From the NCBI GenBank assembly GCA_020283715.1, contig JAIQCW010000161.1, positions 1-64,000 on the forward strand: a stretch of DNA of 64,000 bases, given 5' to 3'. Shown piece after piece: positions 23,799 through 36,500 of the stretch. Both the position numbers and the translations under genes were made by a program. The notes beneath the pieces were generated by a model. That model saw nothing but the letters and a program-made list of their open reading frames with translations, ran no database searches and was not told the origin of the DNA. Numbering within the stretch: the first letter of the stretch is position 1; every line of letters begins with the position of its first letter. This stretch comes from Cytauxzoon felis (Eukaryota > Apicomplexa > Aconoidasida > Piroplasmida > Theileriidae).

Positions 23799-26674
23799 TT
23801 AATAATTGTTGAATGAAACAAACTTTGATGATAGACTCAAGTCATTGAATCTTTGTATGGATGGGAATAAAATCTTGGATATATATCTTGTATATTCTTT
23901 TAAATCATAATGATCACTATAAATATCAGGTTATGGGGATAATAAACACCATAAAATACCTTGATAGTTTATATATTGGTGTTAGTATATAATAATCTGA
24001 TATATGATATGTAATTTTCATAATCATTTCCTTTTCATCTTGTATTGGTACCATGAATATATTTAATAATAAATCCGATAAAAACTCTGAACCTGGATAA
24101 TAACCTGATAATACATTCGGCAATCTCATTAAAAATAACTTCTATTAAATGGGGATAATTAACCCGATAATTATCAAACATACATTGATATAGAATGAAT
24201 AGATTTTATTAACAATATCAATTTTATAATCGTCAATTAAATCAATGCTGAAATTCAGAAGTTTATGAGGTGTTAAACTTACACGTTGATATTTGTACTC
24301 GAGTCGACACTCTCTCGTTTTTTAATTGCAAATTCTAGCAATTCAACCAATGATATAGGTTCATCCAACTCAAACGATGGTAAATTACCCAAACGCCATA
24401 TTATCGATTGATACAATGCTTCTATAATATAGTGTATTTTATTGATTTGTGGGGAGAATGTAGGGATTTTTATCATTATGGGGATGAAATTAATTAGATA
24501 TCATTCGCAATATCAAACTTCAAAACACATAACTCCAACAAACCTTTTGCGATAAGTACAATGTTCATCATAACGAGCTCACTATTGCATTGTACTAAAA
24601 TATACTCTTGATCGATTAAACCAACATATACAGATGATAATATACTATTAGTCAATTCAACATCCCTATCCTCATCCAATCCTTCAAGAATGCTATACAT
24701 AATGGGGTAATGGGGTTTTTATTATTAAAATTACCGTTTAATACATTCTAATTTCCATAATTTACCCAATCTTTTTTCATCAACAATTTCCATTAGTGTA
24801 TATAAATTATCATCTTTATCCTGGGATGTTACTTCTTTTTCATCGTCTGAACATTCAACTTTGGATTTTTCGTCAACTTGATCTAAATATTCCTCCAACT
24901 CCAATTCATTGTTACCTAGTGCCCCATCATTTTCTACAGTTGGATGTTCATCCATGAATTTATCCCCATTATTGATATAATGTGAAATATCCAATTGATG
25001 ATAGCCACCAGAATGTTTTTGTTTACTGTAAATTTTCTTGCCCTCTGGTTCCTATAAAAGTGTTAAGAAATGACTAATGTATAAACCTCATTACAACGCT
25101 TGGTAGAAGTTGTAGATAATTGTACAGTAGACTGTATAGTCTGCATAGCCTTGAATGAAGTGTCATTAGATTCCAATTCTGTAGTCATTGAGATGAGCCT
25201 TGAAATCTCAGCCTGAAAAGATATAATGAGTAAATACAAACATCAATCATCAACATACTGAGACATCAAAAGTAATCTTCTCAAAGATCTCATTTTGATT
25301 CTGCATCAAAACTTTCTGTTTGGACGGATGAATATTCACATCAATATTATCATACGGCACAAATATCGAAAGATATATAAAACGCCTATAACGATTGTTA
25401 CACAAATCATTGTATACATTACATATCATACGCCTATAATATACATATAAAACAAACGCAGAAGATAGCTCTCCACCTAGGGTTTTTCCTGCCGTCAGCT
25501 CTCCTATTTACCTACCCCTCCGCTTCCCTTAGATCAGCTACGGGTAGTCCACTTGAGGCTTCCACTTGAGGTCCAATCACTAACTTCTCTTCGCCACGAT
25601 CTCTGGGAGTGGCATTACTCTTTAGAGATAGGTAATTGGAAGAGGCCACCACGGCGAGTGGAATACAAGGTTGTAACCTCAGGTGGAGTAGATAGTAGCT
25701 CTTCAAATTTCGCTATTGGTGACAAACCTGAAGATTGTCATATCGACTAGTCTGTTATTGATGAAGAGTATGAATTCATTGCATCTTGTGGATTTGTTTG
25801 GGTGTGAGATGAATCCTTTACAATTGTAGAAGAGTGTTTTGAATTCATTGGAAATGACGGGATATAGAGTATCAATTACGGAATTACCATGGATATTTTT
25901 TATAGATTGTTTGATTTTATCTAGATATAATAAACTATTCTTATTTACACTGTTGATATATTCCTGAATTTCGGAACGATCAGTATATTTACTCATATGT
26001 TTATAGAAGTTATAATCGTGGTCGTGGAGATTTTCATATAATTTCATGTTGTTACAAGTTGTAAATTCATGTGTAATATTTCCAATTTTATGGAAGATGA
26101 AATTAATATCTGGAAAATGTATAGAATATTTTTGTATAATTTCAAGACATAAATTGAATTCATTATTAGATTTGATAGTTAATGAATTGTATCTTGTCTT
26201 ATAATTGTAAAACATATTCTCATAACGAATTATAAATCCTTGAGGTCCATCATCTTCAATAACATCATCTAATATGGGTATACAATTATTATACTTCATT
26301 GTTGTCCTTTTAGTATCATTACATGTACGTGATGTAATCGTTACATGTGATGACTGCGATAATGATGAAAGAGCTTCACCTCTAAAACCTAATGTTTTTA
26401 TCCCATAAATATCATTTATAGTCTTTGAAGTTGTATATCTATTACATACTACAAGCATATCATTATAATTTATACCTGTACCATTATCAGCAATCTCACA
26501 GTAATCCAATGGATTAGAAGATAATTCTATCCTTATCAATGTCGATCCTGCATCTATACTATTCTCTATCAATTCTTTAACAGCTGATGAAGGACGTGAT
26601 ATTACTTCACCTGCAGCTATCTTTTGTATAATTTCCGGAGGTAATTTATGTATTATACCCTCATGATTATCCAT
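23799..26674 (-). CDS. MLH1: DNA mismatch repair protein MLH1 (MutL homologue)
   Basis: GHKL ATPase subunit of the MutL complex that acts after mismatch recognition. Exon 1 begins at 26674. It has IAAGEVISRPSSAVKELIENSIDAG, DNGTGI and TLGFRGEALSS (the three N-terminal MutL motifs), and ends ...LFINNRLVDMTIF at the donor at 25727. A 294-nt intron (25434-25727) carries repeat cluster 8. The next exon gives FVPYDNIDVNIHPSKQKVLM. An acidic linker (24731-24994) follows, then the C-terminal dimerisation domain in short exons: SVYVGLIDQEYILVQCNSEL, YQSIIWRLGNLPSFELDEPISL, RLPNVLSGYYPGSEFL and a last exon ending ...LFPSIQRFNDL...VSFNNY with stop at 23799-23801. It ends in NNY, not the classical FERC end of MLH1. 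The linker is shorter than usual. MLH1 rather than PMS1 is inferred from the C-terminal blocks. Confidence 0.88.
25455..25705. repeat. Modular hairpin-repeat cluster 8 (MLH1 intron)
   Basis: The cluster has the reverse core (about 25592-25632), a reverse E cassette with loop variant GATCTAAGGGA (about 25520-25540), CCAC-GGCGA-GTGG and ACCT(C/G)AGGT cassettes. It is sense with respect to MLH1 and lies wholly inside the intron 25434-25727. Confidence 0.85.
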
Positions 26675-27318
26675 TTACACATTTATGTTACATTGGCCAA
26701 AATTTGAATACCATTTATTAAAATCATATAATACATTATATTTTTCTGAATTTTAATGAAATTCAGAAAGTAAACTTCATTTTTTATGAAGCCATAACAC
26801 TATACAATTGTGGTATGTCTACACACCTTCACATCTTCTATTCCTTCTATATGGATTCCTAAAGAAGGAATGAAGATTTAAGGATATCAAATTGATTTCT
26901 AATAAGATATAGTTGTATTAAGTCTTATACATTACATATTCAGTAGACTCAATGCGCACCTGCAAGCAGTATCATAATAGTAACATGTCTAGTTGAACAT
27001 TCTAGTTTAAATGATAGTCTAGCAATTCCTCATCTAATAATACACGATATATTTTGTAATTTTATATAATCTACTGTAAATTTATGTTTAAACATAATCA
27101 TCTCTCTGTGACTGGAAACTGATGATTGTAGTCTCAGAAACATCTGTCTAAATTGAATTTAGATATAGGATATCATTAATTTATAATAAAATTCAATTAC
27201 AAGTTGTTATTTAATTATTAAATTTATATCTTCTTCAATTGATATATTATTATAGTTTACTATATACTATACTAGTATATAGATATATATTATTATTAGT
27301 TGTTATTATACTTGTAGA
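26675..27318. other. Divergent intergenic region, no gene seen
   Basis: This 644 bp lies between MLH1 and the RVxF-bearing gene. It is AT-rich with no repeat cluster, no long ORF and no recognisable RNA gene. Two promoters are expected. Confidence 0.6.
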
Positions 27319-29290
27319 ATGGCAGACGTCATGGTATCTATTGACGATGATAAATCACGTTTCTATGTATGTTTAATATTATTATATAATCTACATGCAA
27401 TTTTAATGTTATTTTGTGTCTAAATACTCTACACTATTTTTTTATACAGGAGACGAAGAAGGGTATAGAAATGTTGTTGAGTGATCATTTAAAGATATCC
27501 AAGACATTATTATCACAAGTAAACAGTAATAATGTCGATTCATTTAAATATCAGAGGAAACATGTAAAAATGAGCAGTACTAGTGATGGTGATGTTGCAA
27601 TGATTGATGGATACTATTCATATACTGAGAACTTCAATAAACCAAAATGTATAAAGCAATCGGAATGGTTATTAAAGGCATCGCATGTCATGTGTAATTT
27701 GTCCAGTGTTAACGGTGATGTAAATACAAATATACCCGACATACTAATGACAAATCCTGTAGATTTATTATGTGGCAATACGGATAATATAAAAAATAAT
27801 GATAATAATGAAGATAAATTAAGTAAATTATTAAATGGTAGTGGTCATGATGATCTAAAGGCTGAATTGAATATGGGTAATGGTAGTAGTGAATTATCAT
27901 TTGATATTTTATCTACACATGATTTTAATAAAACTAGTGACGACTTCAATAAATTAATTACAACCGCTTGTAAAAATCTTCAAACACTTGGTGATTTAAA
28001 AAAATGTGGTGCAAATGTAGGGTTGGCGGGTAATTATGGTGATAAAATATCTAATATTGAAAAATCTGTACATGATTTACCAATTGATGTTCAAGATTAT
28101 ACAAGGAAGTTTTTATACAACAATAACCCAATGTCATCAAAGTTGGATGAACTCTCTAGATTAGAATTTGAATATGACTCGGGGTTTAATTTTAATGATC
28201 AAACGGCTATATTGACCAATACACTTTTACATATTAATGAAAAGGGTATGTGATGTAGGTCTAATCGTTATAATTTCAATAGACAAGTCTAAGGAGGTCG
28301 AGTTGGCGCCCAAAATTACTTCAACCGCTACTAATGATAAAAAGACCGCAGAATATGATGTACAGTCTAGAAAGTTTAACAAGACCAATTATTCATCATC
28401 ATTAGGTAAGTCAATTTAATATATATTTTATTATTTTTACCCCACAAATAGAGGGTTTTGAGACGGATTTGTTGGGCAACTTCACTATAATTAGGGATGA
28501 AAAATTGGGTCGTAAAATGTATAGATTATCGGATTTCAATGTAAATTATACAAAGGTTAAAAATAATCAATCAACATCGGTAGAGGTACAAACTGATAAT
28601 CTACAAGTTGCGAGTGGGGTACGTGAGGATAAAAAACCTCATAAAAGGTCAAATGTTGAAGTTGTACAAATGAGTGAAGCGATTATAAATAATAGTTCCA
28701 ATGCTAGAAAAACACAAGATAAAGTTACTAAAGAAGATTTATACGTTAAGAAGATTATGGCATTACATGAAAAGAGGGTGAATAGACAAGGCTCTATTGC
28801 TGGTATACTGAAAGATGGACAGAGTTTAAGAGAAAAGAAGCGTGTCCATTTCCAAGAGCTGGTGGAAAAGGAGGAGTACGAATACGGTAAATGGCGTAAT
28901 TTGAGAAAGCCTATATACGATAAAATTATGACCAATAGGTATACAAGCGATAGATATGCAGCAAATATAAAGCCTAAAATAGAGCCTAGAGAGATGAATA
29001 TAGTAATACCAACTGAAGTATACTATGAAGAGGGTGAGAGGGGTACAAATGAAAAATCAAATACAGGAAGATATTATGGTTATGATGAATTAAATAATAT
29101 AGTTTTAGAAAAAGAAAAAATGTTTGATGATTTAAAAAGTAATAAAGTCACTGATACTCTAGTTACAACGAAAAATATCGCCGAGGTCAAGAGCAGGAAT
29201 GTACTCTTTAATCCAATACTCAATTTCGATCAATGGTGGAATAATAACACATTAAATTCATCTAGAATTAAAAATGAATTGATAATTTAA
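27319..29290 (+). CDS. Unknown protein with a PP1-docking-like RVHF motif
   Basis: Four exons by eye: 27319-27366, 27450-28245, 28283-28405 and 28452-29290. All junctions are in phase (DKSRFY|ETKKG; INEK|DKSKE; SSSL|EGFETDL). The product is about 600 aa, hydrophilic, with N- and D-rich stretches in the first half (NTDNIKNNDNNED). The second half is basic and charged, with ALHEKRVNRQGSIAGILKDGQSLREKKRVHFQELVEKEEYEYGKWRNLRKPIYD. The KKRVHF run fits the RVxF docking motif of protein phosphatase 1 regulators. This is suggestive only. No enzymatic domain, signal peptide or membrane segment is seen. Confidence 0.65.
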
Positions 29291-29384
29291 TTAAAATATA
29301 CATTTACAATTTTACATGTCTAGTCGTACCCACAATGTGTAGAGGGATAGGAAGTGTACAGAGAATATAAATTATACCCTCAAT

Positions 29385-29921
29385 ATGATTAAATTTTTTA
29401 TAGCAATCAGTAGACAATGTAAAGTTCGTTTAATGAAATGGTTTATACCGATAAATAGTAAAGAAAAGACGTCTATAATTAAAGAGCTATCACATTTGGT
29501 GGTAAATCGCAACGCTAAACAGTGTAATTTTCTAGAATGGCGTGAAGATAAAATCGTATTTAAGAGGTATTTTATTATTTTAAATTAATTTAATTATATT
29601 TTCTTTATAGATACGCAAGTCTGTACTTTATAGCTTGTGTTGATAAAGATACCAACGAGTTGATGATATTGGAATTTATACACCATTTTGTAGAACTATT
29701 AGATTCATACTTCTCAAATGTATGTGAATTAGATCTTGTATTCAATTTCAATAAGGTAAATTATTATATCAATTTGTACCATTCTATAGGCCTACTATCT
29801 GTTGGATGAAATTCTAATCGATGGTGAAATCTATGAAAGCAATAAAAAAGCCCTACTACGTAGTATCGCTGCACAAGATGCCATGACCGATAAACCCAAA
29901 CCTTTCTCATCTAAAACATAA
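29385..29921 (+). CDS. AP1S: AP-1 complex sigma subunit
   Basis: Small subunit of the trans-Golgi/endosomal clathrin adaptor AP-1. Three exons: 29385-29566, 29611-29755 and 29790-29921. The residues [32 protein letters not shown] and [26 protein letters not shown] are characteristic, and 'FLEWR...YKRYASLYF' points to sigma-1 (AP-1) rather than AP-2 or AP-4. The length is about 152 codons, normal for the family. In apicomplexans AP-1 sorts cargo to secretory organelles. The first conserved 'SRQGK' is here SRQCK. Confidence 0.92.
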
Positions 29922-30004
29922 CCATACTTTACAACAATAAGCCACATTCACACCAGGCCAATTTAATATAACTACTTCCATTGCATAGATTCTTATGTGA
30001 TGTT

Positions 30005-30300
30005 AGTCCTCCACCTGAGGTCCGATCCAACTCTTCTTCCAGTCGCCATTCCACCTGAGGTTACAACCACTGTTCTCCTGCAGAGAGCTCTTCCATTTAC
30101 CTATCTCTAAAGAGTAATGCCACTCCCGGAGATCGTGGCAGTGATGAAGGTGTAGAGGATAAGACCTCAAGTGGAAGTGGAAAACCCGAGAGCGATCCAC
30201 GGGAGCTTGAGGGGGAGGTAAATGGAAGAGCTGTCTGCAAGACCAACCTCAAGTGGAAAGCTGACGGCAAGATGGACCTCGGACAGAACGCTTGATTGAG
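30005..30300. repeat. Modular hairpin-repeat cluster 9 (intergenic)
   Basis: This cluster fills most of the gap between AP-1 sigma and the 3' end of the Hsp90 gene. It has the forward core (about 30100-30139), an F-type cassette with loop GATCCACGGGA and arms AGC/GCT, CCC/GGG (about 30186-30215), a CTC/GAG TGC-loop cassette, and ctgacggcag. Confidence 0.85.
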
Positions 30301-30340
30301 AAGATGTATTATACTTAATGTATGATTAGGTGGTATTAGA

Positions 30341-33227
30341 TTAAGAGTTATTTGATTTATATGCGTAATCAGTGGTGATGGTGAGTAGATTATTGAGACG
30401 TTTGAGCATAGTTCTTGGATCATCTACTATACCTGCGGCGATTGATGCATTATCATATAATTGTTCAACAAGGACCTATATGTTATAATAAAAATGTGGT
30501 GTTTATTATCAAATTACCCCAGAAATATTGGGATCTTTATCAATTAAATTAAATATTTTGATATTTATATCATGATTTGGATTGAGTTCCAATGTTGATG
30601 GTAGAGATGATAAATTATTTCCGCTATCTGGTACACCTTTCATTGTTGCTTTCATTACTTTTCTAATATGAGTATATGTTTATATTATTATATTCAACAC
30701 ACCTCAATGCTGATGATAGGAAACCTGTAACTACAGCTGGTGAATCTATTAAACGATCAGAAAATTTAACATTTGATACACGAGAACCCAATGTTTTCTA
30801 TGGGGTATAAATAAAAGATGGGGTTAATTAATATTAAACAAACCTGTATGAATTCAATTAATTTCTTTTTTTCATCATCATTTAATGTTTGTGATAATTC
30901 ATTAGTATTAGATTCTATATTATCTAATTCAGGTTCAAAATCATCTTCTGGTGAATCAATTGCAACAAATTTCTTATCTTTATAATTCTATAAAATGGGG
31001 ATAATAAACACCATAAATCCCCATAAAATTACCTGAATATTCATAGATACGAATTCATCTATATCTTCATACATTAATAATACATTTCTATTCCTTTTTA
31101 TAAATGATTCCATATATGGACTAGCTAATGCAGTCTGAATTTAATGGGGATAAAAAACACTATAAAATATACCTCTCTATCATTAGCACAAAAGAAATAG
31201 ATATTTTTTTGAGATTCCTTCATAGTAGATAAATAATCATCCAATGATATCAATTCATTAGCATTACCTAAACTTGATTCATACCTCAATAATCCCAATA
31301 ATTGATCTTTATGGGGACCATTCTTATGACACTCATCCAATACACCCTCCTTAATATAATAATTATACTTATCATAAAATTTCCTAAACTTGTCGGCATC
31401 ATTTTTGCACTATAAAATAATATAATGTGGGGATAATTAACACTACCTCATCTAATAAAAATTTCAATAATCGTTTAACAATAGTAGTAGATAAACGTTT
31501 AATCAATTGATTATCTTGCATAGTCTCCCTACTAACATTTAAAGGCATATCCTCACAATCTATAACACCCTTTACAAAAAATAACCATTTAGGTATCACA
31601 GAATCAGCAGATTTCTTAATCAATACACGCCTATATCATAAATATATAAAAGAATTGATTGAAAGATCTCCATCTGATGTCGTCCTGCCGTCAGCTTATC
31701 CACTCGAGGTCCTTCTTTCCCATTGCATGGAGCTCTTCTATTTACTTCCCCCTCCGCTTCCCTGAGATCAGCTACGGGTTTTCCACTTGAGGTTACATCC
31801 AACACATCCTTAGCACCATCTTTCATCATTCCCATGATGGATGATCCGTCATCACCTTCACCACTACCTCCGCCACGATCTCTGGGAGTGGCTATACTCT
31901 TTAGAGATAGGTAAATAGAAAAGGCCACCACGGCGAGTGGAAGGACCTCAGGTGGAGATGTGGGTAGACATCTTGTATATGATTATGATATGACAAACCT
32001 GGAATAGAGTGATATACCGACGTCTGAGCTTGGTTGGAACATTCGATTGGGTGCATCTTCGGCGATATAGAATATTGATTTGATTGATAATGGTGCATCA
32101 GTGTGGTATACGAATTTATACATTGGTTCACCCCATGTTGTATTATTTAGGAATCGGAAAAATTTTAGATGTTCTTCATCAGTTGAATTCTTTTCAACCC
32201 ATAAAGGTTTTTGTGTTGTAATTTCAACTTCTTTATCAGCTTCTTGTGCGTAGAGTGGAAAATTTATAAAGGCAGAAAATTTTTCTGCGATAGCTTTCAC
32301 TGTAGAAATTTCACTGAATGATGAACAATCTTCTCTTAAATGACAGATAATCTTTGTACCACGTGGTAATCCATCAACTTCTCTAAAGGACAATATCATA
32401 TAACTACAACACAACTAAACATACCGTAGAGTAAATGAACCTGTACCATCAGATGACCAATGATATCCAACTTGACCCAGAGTAGGATCAAAACTCCTAG
32501 TAAATACATCAACCTTTGATGATACTACAAATGAACTATAGAATCCAACACCAAATTGACCAATTATAGCATTAGCCTTATCTTTAGCATTCAATGACTC
32601 ATTTTCTAAAAACTCTAAAGACCCAGACTTGGCAATTGTACCAAGATTATTAACAACTTCATCCTTAGACATACCGACACCAGTATCCTATGGAAGATGA
32701 AATGGGTACAACTACGTAAACAACTTAGACATACCTCAATAGTAAATGTTTTGGCCTCAGGATCGGTAGATATTTTAATTTTATACGATACTTCAGGGTC
32801 TATCTTGTCAGCAGCTAACCCCTCCTTCGTAGACTCCAAGAACCTCAGCTTCTCAAGAGCGTCACTAGCATTACTAATAAGTTCACGAATAAAGACTTCT
32901 TTATCAGTATACAAAGAGTGTGCTACAATTTGTAGCAACTTCTGCGTTTCAGCCTTGAATTCATACGTCTAAATGTAGAGGGCATATAATGACAAATAAA
33001 GTAAAATATAAACTTACAGCTACATTATCAGTTGTTGAATGAAAATTAATGAAATTATATTTTTTACTATCATTTAAACGTTTATTATAAGTCATATAAT
33101 GATGGGAAATAACATATACCGGTTTGATCCATCGCGATGGCCTGAGATTCTTTGTAAAATCCAGGTTATTACCAAGATTTAACAATTCTCTTTTAGGAAT
33201 CTTGTTTAATAAATTGTTGTTATTCAT
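30341..33227 (-). CDS. TRAP1: Mitochondrial-type Hsp90 chaperone (TRAP1-like)
   Basis: ATP-dependent Hsp90-family chaperone. The basic N-terminus (about residues 1-70, [19 protein letters not shown]...[11 protein letters not shown]) looks like a mitochondrial presequence. Then come [42 protein letters not shown], the ATP-lid motifs [23 protein letters not shown] and the middle domain ([38 protein letters not shown]). The C-terminal domain follows to ...[18 protein letters not shown] with stop at 30341-30343. '[15 protein letters not shown]' and the lack of an MEEVD end point to TRAP1, not cytosolic Hsp90. There are about nine introns, nearly all 35-60 nt, except 31631-31998 (368 nt), which holds repeat cluster 10. 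It is divergent from the M16 protease gene. Confidence 0.88.
31670..31965. repeat. Modular hairpin-repeat cluster 10 (Hsp90 intron)
   Basis: The cluster has ctgccgtcag, CCAT-TGC-ATGG (31720-31730, a compensated version of the TGC-loop hairpin), a reverse E cassette (about 31757-31780), CATCAT/ATGATG (31824-31839), the reverse core from about 31873, and CCAC-GGCGA-GTGG. It has the same order of modules and inter-module sequence as cluster 7, so the two are recent relatives. Confidence 0.85.
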
Positions 33228-33513
33228 TTTTTATAGGATTTGTTTATTAAACTAGATCAATTATATATTTACATACATGTAAATCCCAGTCACCCCCATG
33301 GTACTATTAGACAATACAATGTATCATAATAGTCAACACATTGTCCATATCCGTACAATTTTATACATTTAATAAATATATTATTCACTAATACCGAAAA
33401 TATTTGATTGTACTGGAATTTCTGTCGCTAATGTTATTTGTATACATTCCACCTCTATTTTCCCCTCACCTTTTACGAGTTGAACATGTTATTAGATCTG
33501 TATTTCAGGCAAA
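33228..33513. promoter_or_regulatory. Divergent intergenic region between TRAP1 and the M16 protease
   Basis: This 286 bp lies between two divergent start codons. No promoter motif is identified with confidence. It presumably contains both promoters. Confidence 0.4.
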
Positions 33514-36500
33514 ATGAAGGGATATAGTTTGGTTAATGATTTTGTGATTAAACATGTAAATGTTAAAGAGTTCAAGTCCGATGTGTCTGATTTGAGGATA
33601 TTCTTTGTCGATTACGACTCTCCGATAGTCAATACCTATTTAGTACTTCGGACTTTTGCTGATAATAATGAGGGTTTACCGCATATATTGGAACATATGA
33701 TATTTTTAGGGAGTAGAGATTACCCATATAGAGGTACTTTAGATCTATTGGCATGTAGAGCTTTATCAATGGGTACTAATGCATGGACTGCTGTAGATCA
33801 TACCGCTTATACTCTATCTACTGTTGGTCTTGATGGTACATTGAATATGTTACCTATATATTTGGATCATATATTACACCCGACATTAACTCAAGAATCA
33901 TTTATTACTGATGTCCACCACATTACTACCGATGGTACTAATTCTGGTGTTGTTTACTGTGAAATGAAATCTAATGAGAATACTGCTGACTCGTTAATGC
34001 ATTTTAATGTTATGGAGAATTTATATCCTAATACCCCATATAGTATGGATACTGGGGGGAAAATATCGGGTATTCGTCATACTAATATTGATAATGTACG
34101 TCAATATCATCAGAAATTCTATAATATAAATAACTTGTCTATTATTTTATGTGGTAACTTCAAAGTTTCAAGTGGGGATAATTATAATATGGGGGAAAAT
34201 ATTTTATCAAGTGGTAACCTATTTGTTGGTATTGAAAAGGTATTAAATGTAATTTCTTCTATAGAAATGGGGGAAATTAATATGGGGTATAAATATGATA
34301 AATATAATTTAAATATTGTATCTAATACATTGATAAATAATTCATCATCTATATTATTCCCTAGTGAGTTGGAAGATAATGGGAATTATTCAATAAATTG
34401 GAGAGGACCTAAATGGGAGAATTTTGAGTTAATAAAATCTATTTATATTATGGGGTCATATTTAGTAGATTCAACAACATCCCCATTAGAGAAGGGATTG
34501 ATATATAATGATGATAGCTATGGTAGCTGTGTAGATTTCACTCTAGATTGTTATAAAGAAATTTTTTATCAAATATTAATAAGGGATGTACCTATTGATG
34601 GGGCTAAAATGGATTTAATAGGGGGTAAATTAACAAATTTATTATTAGAAGTGTATAAAACCCCATTAGATTTGGATCGATTAAGGATGTTAATTAATAG
34701 GTATCATTTAAATTATATAAGGCAAATAGAAACATGTCCTAGTGATGCTATAGTAGAGAATATAATTAATTATGCAATTTACTCTGATGATTCTAATAAT
34801 CTACAACCATTGCTATACAATGAAGAATTGAATAATAAATTGAAGGCCAAAGATGAGGACTATTGGAAGAAGATTCTTTATGACCATTTCATAAATGCCC
34901 CATATTTATCTGTAAAATGTATCCCAAGTATAAGTCGTTCTAAAGAATTGGAAGAGAATGAGAGATTACTTATCCAACAGCAATTGAATGATAACCCTCG
35001 AGATGTTCTCGAGAGGAATAAATCCATTGTAGATGGTGTTAAAAATAATATGCCACCCATTGATCTACTCCATAGATTCCAAATTTTCAATACAAAAAAT
35101 ATTATTCTCCCCACATGGCCCATTATTAGAAATTTCCACGTTTCTGGGGAAAGTGGGGAAAAATCAATAGAAGTTTATTATAATGGGGGATCTAATAAAG
35201 TATTATTAACGGATGATATATTATCATCATTAAAGTATATCAGTTATCCTGTACAATTGAATCATATACCATCGGAATTTGTACGTATTTATTTGTTGTT
35301 CTCCACTATAAAGATGGGGCTTAGTATAGATGAAAAGAGATTATTATCATTATTATGTATACTATTATTTGAATCGGGTATATATATGGATGGGAAATTA
35401 TTAACTTCTGAAGATTATATTAAATTGTTAATGGACAATACGATCGCATATGGGGCTAATTTAGGAATAAGCAGTTCATCATTATTACCTGATGCATATA
35501 GTGATTTCATAACTATTTATTTGACATGTACTAGAGATAATTATAATAATATATTGAGTATTTTATATAATGTATTCTATAACATCAAATATACAACCGA
35601 TGTTGTTAAGAATCATATCAATTCATTACTTACATCATTCGCCAAGAAGAAACGATCACCCAAATGTCTAGTCAAACAATTAGCTTCAACTCTAAGGTAT
35701 GTTGTTGGTTTATGGGGTAATTATATTAAAATGGGGGATTGTGGGTGTAATATGGGGATTTTTATAATGAAAATAATAATATATATAGGTTTAAATATGA
35801 TTCAATAAAGGTAACATGTGGATTAGGACAACAGGATATATATTTAAAATCATTAAATGAAATGAATACATCAATTTTATTAGAGAAATTACATTTGAAG
35901 ATTTTCAAACCTGAAAATATGTGTGTTCACATCACAACAGATGTAAATAAAATGCCCAATAATTTTTTACATTTTTGGTCACAACTAGAAAGTAAGTTAT
36001 TATACCCACTGGATGTTACACCTGAGGTTGGCCTTGCAGACAGCTCTCCACCTGAGGTAAGATCACCTCTCTTTCTCTTGCAGAGAGCTCTTCTAATCAC
36101 CTATCTCTAAAGAGTAAAGCCACTCCCGGAGATCGTGGCGAAGGTGATGGTATGGATTGGACCTCAGGTGGAGACCTCGAGTGGAATACCTGGAAGCGAT
36201 CTACGGGAGCTGGAAGGGGAAGTAAATAGAGAAGCTGACGGCAGGATAACCTCAGGTGGAGAAGCTGTCTGCAAGACAAAGAAAGATGTGAGTGGAAAAG
36301 AGAGTTGGACTGATTTTAGGATCAAACGATATCATTATTTCATCAGGTAAATTGTCATTGGATCCGTTATTGTTGCGTCATTTCAACTTTGAATATGGTC
36401 GTGATAGGTCTTATAGGGATACTACTGGTGTTATATCATCATTGGCATCGACTGATGTTTCATACTTTACAATGATCATTCAAGCACCTATTGGTTATAA

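Noticed and set aside
31620..31931. A 103-codon ORF inside the Hsp90 gene
   Set aside because: It lies within a well-supported intron (31631-31998), and its peptide is the repeat-encoded GSSIMGMM.../[13 protein letters not shown] sequence.
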